Shown here: positions 40,731 to 45,297 of the stretch, one piece after another
Layout: each line of letters begins with the position of its first letter
Numbering within the stretch: position 1 is the first letter of the stretch
Origin: Candidatus Parvarchaeota archaeon
GTDB lineage: Archaea; Nanobdellota; Nanobdellia; JAFCGN01
Assembly: GCA_017609105.1 (NCBI GenBank)
Contig: JAFCEQ010000009.1
Location: forward strand, 1 to 45,297
DNA length: 45,297 bases
Direction: 5' to 3'
Made by a program: the position numbers and the translations under genes
Notes under the pieces: model-generated
What the model saw: the letters and a program-made list of their open reading frames with translations, nothing else
The model's database searches: none
What the model was told of the DNA's origin: nothing

Positions 40731-41969
40731 TTATGTTTGTTCATAAGGATTATAATTTTCTGGATTGTAATTAAAATAACTTGTTAAGTATAAATCCCCG
40801 TAATGTTCTACTCCGTTAGCGAATCTTATCTTAACAGGGTAATGCACTTCAAAAGGAAGGCAATAATCATTCTCGTCATCACCGCACACCCCATTATTGT
40901 ATAACCATCTCTGATTTGTTTGAGCGTCAAAAAGTTGGATTTCAAAAAGGATTTCTGCTTTATAAGGCATGTTTTTTTCTTCATAACAATAACCAATAAT
41001 ATTATCCCAGGAATAACCTTTCTCCTCACACTTGGTTTGGTCCTCATATTCTTCAACTGCTTGTTTTAATAGAATTTCTTTGTTAATGAACATGTTCGCG
41101 CATTCAAATCCAATATTTATTGGAAAATTTCTTGCTATATCATAAGTGTTTCCAATTCCTCCAAAACTTAAACCACTTAATTTATAATAAGTATCTTCAT
41201 AAGAATCTTCAGAATTATCAGGTTTTTTTAGTGCTACAATCGCATACCTATAATTCTTTGAATCAAAATCATACTTCCCCGTTCCTGTTACTTCCACAAC
41301 TTCCCAATCAATTCCATTAAGAGAAAGGAAAACATAAAAAGAAGTGCTTTTACCTCCTTCGTTACTCATTGTTAAAGTAATGCTATTAATATCGTTTCCT
41401 TTTCCTAAATATAACATAATCCAATCAGAGAATTCATAACTAATTCCGTTTTTTGTGTACTTGCAATAATAATTCGTGCCAAAAGATTTTCTTTCCATTG
41501 CATAAGGACAATAATTAAGTGTTCTCTCTTCACCTTTTTCATTATACGGATGGTTTAATGATGTAAAAATAAAGCCTCCGCCTTTTAATTTATTTAATAA
41601 TTCTTCATCTGTTTCACCATCATAATCTTCTAAAATATTAGATAAATTAGTTGGAACTCCTGAAGCAATATTCTCACCAATTAAAAGTTTTCTCGCATCA
41701 ATAATGCCTGGATAAATCCTCCTGTATTCAATAACCTTGTCCTCCATAGGTGAATAAGCATAAGAAAGTGATTCATAAGCAAGGCAATCAGCAGAATTAA
41801 TTAAACGATCTGTTAAAAGCAAACTAATGCTTCGTGATTGAGTATAACTAAGAACAATATTAAAATTTCCCATACTTTGATATAATATAAGCGCGATAAG
41901 AGAGAAAATAACTACTGAACTCATTGTTAAAAAAATTGTAGGCACTGAAATAGCTGCTCTCTTATTCAA
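40731..41969 (-). CDS. Pilin-like surface protein, 412 aa
   Basis: The N terminus MNKRA-AISVPTIFLTMSSVV has the RA/AI class III cleavage context followed by a hydrophobic helix. The long head contains Gly- and Tyr-rich beta structure, SFYVFLSLNGIDWEVVEV among others, and scattered cysteines. It begins inside the end of the preceding gene (4-bp overlap), so it is coupled to it. The function is unknown; the genomic setting supports assembly together with the other pilin-like proteins of the cluster. Confidence 0.6.
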   Translation of the reverse strand: MNKRAAISVPTIFLTMSSVVIFSLIALILYQSMGNFNIVLSYTQSRSISLLLTDRLINSADCLAYESLSYAYSPMEDKVIEYRRIYPGIIDARKLLIGENIASGVPTNLSNILEDYDGETDEELLNKLKGGGFIFTSLNHPYNEKGEERTLNYCPYAMERKSFGTNYYCKYTKNGISYEFSDWIMLYLGKGNDINSITLTMSNEGGKSTSFYVFLSLNGIDWEVVEVTGTGKYDFDSKNYRYAIVALKKPDNSEDSYEDTYYKLSGLSFGGIGNTYDIARNFPINIGFECANMFINKEILLKQAVEEYEDQTKCEEKGYSWDNIIGYCYEEKNMPYKAEILFEIQLFDAQTNQRWLYNNGVCGDDENDYCLPFEVHYPVKIRFANGVEHYGDLYLTSYFNYNPENYNPYEQT

Positions 41970-43060
41970 GAACCATCACCCGTAACTGCTCTCACATTAA
42001 TGCTTTTATCATTTGGAGTAATACTTACCTGAAACTCGTAAACATAATTTATTTTGTCTAAAATCTCATTATTCGCTTCAGTAAAATCAAAGAAAAATTC
42101 ATAATCCTCGCAGTATGAATTAGCAAAAACTTCAGTTAAATTAATACAATATTTTTCATAAGAAAGATAATCTTTCGGTTCTGAAGGAGGAGTGGAAACA
42201 CTAATCTTTTTAAAATACCCTGATTCAATAATATTTCCATCAGAATCAAGAATATCTTGTGTTTTTGTAAAAAAGTATTCATTAACGCAAAGAATGTTAT
42301 CAGTATTTGAACTTAAATAAAACTTCCAAACAGGAAGTGAAATCTTTGCATCAAAACTTGTTTTCCTTCCGTTAATGCCTGAACCGCAATAATTCTTGGT
42401 TATCTTATTTAAAAAACCGCTTAAAGAAGTGTCTTCCTCATTAATAATATAATAATTAGGGCATAAAGTATCAATTATTTCTCTTTCTTTTGTGAAAGTT
42501 ATTTTTCCTGTTTCAGCATCTAAGGAACTAAAAGGAGTGTTCTCACTTAGGATGTCATAAGTTTTATGAATTCCAAAATCATTTTTCCCAAGACCGCAAG
42601 TGTCTTTCTTATTAGAAACAAACCAAAAAACCATGGTCTCATCTAAATACTTGTCTTTTTTTAAGATACTGTAAGTTATTTCAATAAGACCATGGCCTTC
42701 TTTATTATATAAATCTGAAGAAAATAAATCATCAATATTAGTATTTGTCATTTCTTCATTAAAATCTTGAACAGCATTAGGCGTTATCTTAACACTCTTT
42801 ATAATTAATTTATTGTCAGAACAATAATACGCTTTTTCTTCCTTTACCCAAGTGCATTCAGCAGGTGGCGTGTAAATAAAAGAAATATCTTCAGGAGAGG
42901 AGTAAAGAGCGTTCATCATGTTCTCCATGTCCATAGCAAAATAAATTGCTGGCTTATTATCTTGAAGTGCTACGTTTAAAATATAACCTCCAATGTTAAT
43001 ACTGCTAACTAAGAATAATCCTGCAATCACGAGGTTTGAGAGCATTGTTAAGGTTTCCAT
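41966..43060 (-). CDS. Single-helix surface protein, 364 aa
   Basis: One hydrophobic segment at about residues 9-31 (LVIAGLFLVSSINIGGYIL) is followed by a large ectodomain with several cysteines, e.g. AECTWVKEEKAYYCSD and the NYCGSGINGRK region. There is no KK-G/A leader, so the helix is likely an anchor, not a prepilin leader. It is 3 bp downstream of the 308-residue gene and overlaps the 412-residue gene by 4 bp. TGA stop. Confidence 0.6.
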   Translation of the reverse strand: METLTMLSNLVIAGLFLVSSINIGGYILNVALQDNKPAIYFAMDMENMMNALYSSPEDISFIYTPPAECTWVKEEKAYYCSDNKLIIKSVKITPNAVQDFNEEMTNTNIDDLFSSDLYNKEGHGLIEITYSILKKDKYLDETMVFWFVSNKKDTCGLGKNDFGIHKTYDILSENTPFSSLDAETGKITFTKEREIIDTLCPNYYIINEEDTSLSGFLNKITKNYCGSGINGRKTSFDAKISLPVWKFYLSSNTDNILCVNEYFFTKTQDILDSDGNIIESGYFKKISVSTPPSEPKDYLSYEKYCINLTEVFANSYCEDYEFFFDFTEANNEILDKINYVYEFQVSITPNDKSINVRAVTGDGS

Positions 43061-43063
43061 TTT

Positions 43064-43987
43064 TTAAACACTTCCAAGAGTCATAGCAATGTTCGGCGTG
43101 TCTTTTATCCTATCAAAATTAAATCTTCTTACATTTATTCCATTTTCTTTATACACCCAAAGCAAAAGGTTATCATACTGGTTTATAAACTCTTCATTAA
43201 ATTCAGAGTAACTCTTGCCTGAGAGGAAAACAGGCATTGAATGAGTTCCTGAATTAGATTCATAAGTCATGAAAGTTGTTATTGGAGAGCAAGCAATGTA
43301 TTCAAAGACATCAGCACTATTATAACCATCATCATTCACTCCTAAGAATTCCACGCAGAACTTGTTTGAAGCATCCTTAATTGTGTTAAAATAATCTTCA
43401 TTATATGGTGAGGGTTTATTAAAAGTTATTGAAGAAACATAATTATTTGCTTTCATTTCAACATTAACATCACTCAAATCTAATATGTATAAACCTTTTG
43501 TTAAATCATTAGAATCCACAAAAAAACCAATATCCTCGGGTTTTTGTTTAAATTTAGCAAAGCACACGCAAAAAACTCCTTTGCAAGTTTCAGCATAATT
43601 TTCTCTTTGAGATTTTTGATAGAGTTTATTATCATAAAAATTTTGTAAAACATCAATGCAAGAATAAGGTGGTGGTTGTTCTTTGTTTAAGAAAATTTGT
43701 TCTAATGTAACCTGACTTGTTGAAACTGGTTTATCAGAACCATAGATTTGAAACATAATAAATTTTTCAGGAAAATTTATTTCGCCTGTTCCATAACTCG
43801 TTCTTGATTCTGTTGAAACTTCTTTTGACGCTAAATTTATTGGTACAATAATAGATTTCATTATGCCTGAAATACCTGCTTCTGTTAAGTTAGTCATTTG
43901 CGAGATTATAATCATGAATCCAAAAACAACAGGGATTACAAAAATTAGAAGTAATCCAACTATTTTTATTATCATTTTTGGTATCAT
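43064..43987 (-). CDS. Surface protein, paralogue of the neighbouring 304-aa protein
   Basis: One membrane helix (about residues 9-30) precedes an ectodomain that matches the 304-residue protein encoded upstream: both have an F/WIQIYGS-type strand, a CxxxLQ helix, a GVFCVC/NKFCNC Cys triad, and KFCVEFLGVND-type segments followed by DVF and a Cys-Pro pair. The two are thus an internal duplication within the cluster. The start is an ATG at 43987, one codon after a GTG. The function is unknown. Confidence 0.65.
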   Translation of the reverse strand: MIPKMIIKIVGLLLIFVIPVVFGFMIIISQMTNLTEAGISGIMKSIIVPINLASKEVSTESRTSYGTGEINFPEKFIMFQIYGSDKPVSTSQVTLEQIFLNKEQPPPYSCIDVLQNFYDNKLYQKSQRENYAETCKGVFCVCFAKFKQKPEDIGFFVDSNDLTKGLYILDLSDVNVEMKANNYVSSITFNKPSPYNEDYFNTIKDASNKFCVEFLGVNDDGYNSADVFEYIACSPITTFMTYESNSGTHSMPVFLSGKSYSEFNEEFINQYDNLLLWVYKENGINVRRFNFDRIKDTPNIAMTLGSV

Positions 43988-44127
43988 CACAATATCCCAA
44001 ATAAATTATATTAAGTTTTGATTAATAAATAATTAGTTAAACAAAATTATTAATTTTTTTTATTTTTTTGAAGCACTTCGCAAAAAATAATGATTAAAAT
44101 AAAGAGCAAACAAGTATTCTGAGATGA

Positions 44128-45042
44128 TTATTTCCATAAATTAAAATCAATTTTAACTTGCGGGTTTTCAAGAGTATGATTAAATATTGTGTTTATTACA
44201 TTAATTTTTTCAGGAAAATAATTGTAAAGCAAAGCACTTATTGTGTAAGTTGGTGGAAGCCCTTCAACTTCTTCTTTTTCTATATTATTTACAAAATAAG
44301 CGCTTCTTCCTTTGTAATCTTTTGCATTCATTGGATAACAATAAATTGCGTCAAAAACATCTTCAGGAAATAATCCTGCTTGATTAACTCCTAAGAATTC
44401 CACGCATAAATCACTAGAAGCGTTTGCTATGTATGAGTAATAATAATCATCGTTTAAGTCTTCTGTTGAAATCGTGATTTGTGAAAGAAACATTCCTTTA
44501 GTATTATAACCGTATTCTCTTTCTGTAGCATAAGTATCTTCTTCGCTTTCAAGCCATGTGAACGGTAGATTCTCAGGCAAGTTGTCAAAATAAGTACTAT
44601 CAATTTCTTCCTCCCACCCTTCTTTTAAATAAACAATGCAATTGCAGAACTTGTTCTCACAAGTTATTGCTAAACTCTCATTAGTTATTTTTTTTGTAAG
44701 AAGGTATTGAAGTATGGAATAACAATTTTTTTCTGGTTTACCGTCTATTAATTTATCGCAGTCTGAATCAAAACAAACATTTGGATGAGTAAAAAAATTG
44801 TTATTGTATGAATGCTCATGCGAGCCATAAATTTGAATCCATACTCTATCACCTTTAAATTCAGTATCCTCAGCATAAGAAGTTGTTGAAATAGCGTCAA
44901 TAGAATTAAAATAATTAGCGTATTTTTCGTTTTCTCCTCCTTCAAAAAGCCCGAAAATACTTATTAAGGCAGCGACAACCCCTACTAAGACAATAACACC
45001 TATTAAAGTATTCATTATCGTGCTTAAACTAACATCCACCAA
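44128..45042 (-). CDS. Surface protein, paralogue of the neighbouring 308-aa protein
   Basis: A hydrophobic helix (about residues 10-33: LIGVIVLVGVVAALISIFGL) is followed by the same ectodomain plan as the protein encoded downstream, including RVWIQIYGS, FCNCIVYLKEG and LCVEFLGVNQAG with DVFDAIYCYP. The conserved cysteines suggest shared disulfides. The start is a TTG at 45042 or a GTG at 45039; AAGGTG lies 6 bases before the former. It lies 10 bp behind the 50-residue pilin-like gene, with a 140-bp gap to the next gene. Confidence 0.65.
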   Translation of the reverse strand: MVDVSLSTIMNTLIGVIVLVGVVAALISIFGLFEGGENEKYANYFNSIDAISTTSYAEDTEFKGDRVWIQIYGSHEHSYNNNFFTHPNVCFDSDCDKLIDGKPEKNCYSILQYLLTKKITNESLAITCENKFCNCIVYLKEGWEEEIDSTYFDNLPENLPFTWLESEEDTYATEREYGYNTKGMFLSQITISTEDLNDDYYYSYIANASSDLCVEFLGVNQAGLFPEDVFDAIYCYPMNAKDYKGRSAYFVNNIEKEEVEGLPPTYTISALLYNYFPEKINVINTIFNHTLENPQVKIDFNLWK

Positions 45043-45052
45043 AACTCACACC

Positions 45053-45205
45053 TTACGTGTACCCTTGTCCAATGTTTATTAAGCTATCTCCTGCAGGTTT
45101 AATCCCTGAATAAACTAAATACAATAAAAAAACAAGCACTATTAGTGCTAAGATTATTGTAATTATGGTTTCCCAAGTCATACTAATTGCTTTTTTGTTT
45201 AACAT
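45053..45205 (-). CDS. Small pilin-like protein, 50 aa
   Basis: The frame has 50 codons and would be dropped by most length cut-offs. The product starts MLNKKA-ISMTWETIITIILA, a class III leader with KKA before the cut and a Glu a few residues later, followed by one long hydrophobic helix and a short polar tail (SGIKPAGDSLINIGQGYT). It resembles the minimal pilin at 20625-20804 in size and layout. It is the first gene of the cluster and the likely repeating subunit if the cluster builds a filament. TAA stop. Confidence 0.7.
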   Translation of the reverse strand: MLNKKAISMTWETIITIILALIVLVFLLYLVYSGIKPAGDSLINIGQGYT

Positions 45206-45297
45206 AATAAGTATAAAGTAAGTTTTATTTTATTAAATTAATGAAAAAAATAATTTAATTTAGAACAATTAAATTAAAAAAAATAAAAAATTTTTTA

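Overview
The window looks like a chromosomal segment of a low-GC archaeon, most likely a DPANN lineage of the Woesearchaeota/Pacearchaeota type. The domain assignment is firm. It rests on archaeal ribosomal proteins (eS1, eS6, eS24, eS31, P0/P1), Spt4, Spt5, Rpo7, aIF2-gamma, Alba, KEOPS genes, Taw1, EndA, an archaeal-type phosphoglycerate mutase and an intron-bearing tRNA-Trp. The lineage is inferred from base composition, short compact proteins and the many lysine-rich class III signal peptides.

Layout. 1-2.1 kb: a secreted, tail-fibre-like surface protein that runs off the left edge and is frameshifted by a 32-bp duplication, a small membrane protein and tRNA-Gly. 2.1-17.5 kb: an information-processing block on the minus strand whose order (eS6, aIF2-gamma, PIN, Rpo7, Spt4, eS24, eS31, Kae1, Bud32, uS15, eS1) is the widespread archaeal superoperon. 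It is broken by plus-strand genes (a double-SIS protein, an unknown protein, a membrane protein) and by a redox block (thioredoxin, thioredoxin reductase, glutamate dehydrogenase, HTH regulator). A duplicated hairpin cassette lies between uS15 and a RecB-like nuclease. 17.6-22.8 kb: tRNA-Val, a double T2SSF/TadC-like membrane protein, two pilin-like proteins (one of 59 residues) and a secreted Lon-family protease. 22.8-27.3 kb: a GC-richer candidate structured RNA, tRNA splicing endonuclease, a cell-surface protein, a flavoprotein and tRNA-Lys. 27.3-30.3 kb: an unknown gene with an in-frame amber codon, a GNAT-like protein and ApgM. 30.3-37.2 kb: the L11-L1-P0-P1 operon, tRNA-Trp with a 141-nt intron, secE-spt5, ftsZ, an FKBP-type isomerase and Alba. 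37.4-45.2 kb: eight consecutive minus-strand genes, all starting with one hydrophobic segment and several with class III signal peptides, a probable surface or pilus-like assembly of unknown type.

Themes. Translation and transcription genes, tRNA modification (Taw1, KEOPS) and tRNA splicing (EndA, with a substrate in the same window) dominate. The accessory part is secretion and the cell surface: pilin-like proteins, a T2SSF membrane core without its ATPase, a Lon-like exoprotease and Cys-rich ectodomains. Shine-Dalgarno motifs (GGAGG, GGTGAT) precede many internal operon genes, while operon-leading genes such as L11 have a TATA element about 26 bp from the ATG, which suggests leaderless mRNAs. 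Among the 55 genes whose stop is visible, 47 end in TAA, 8 in TGA and none in TAG; the one in-frame TAG inside a long reading frame is therefore worth a look.
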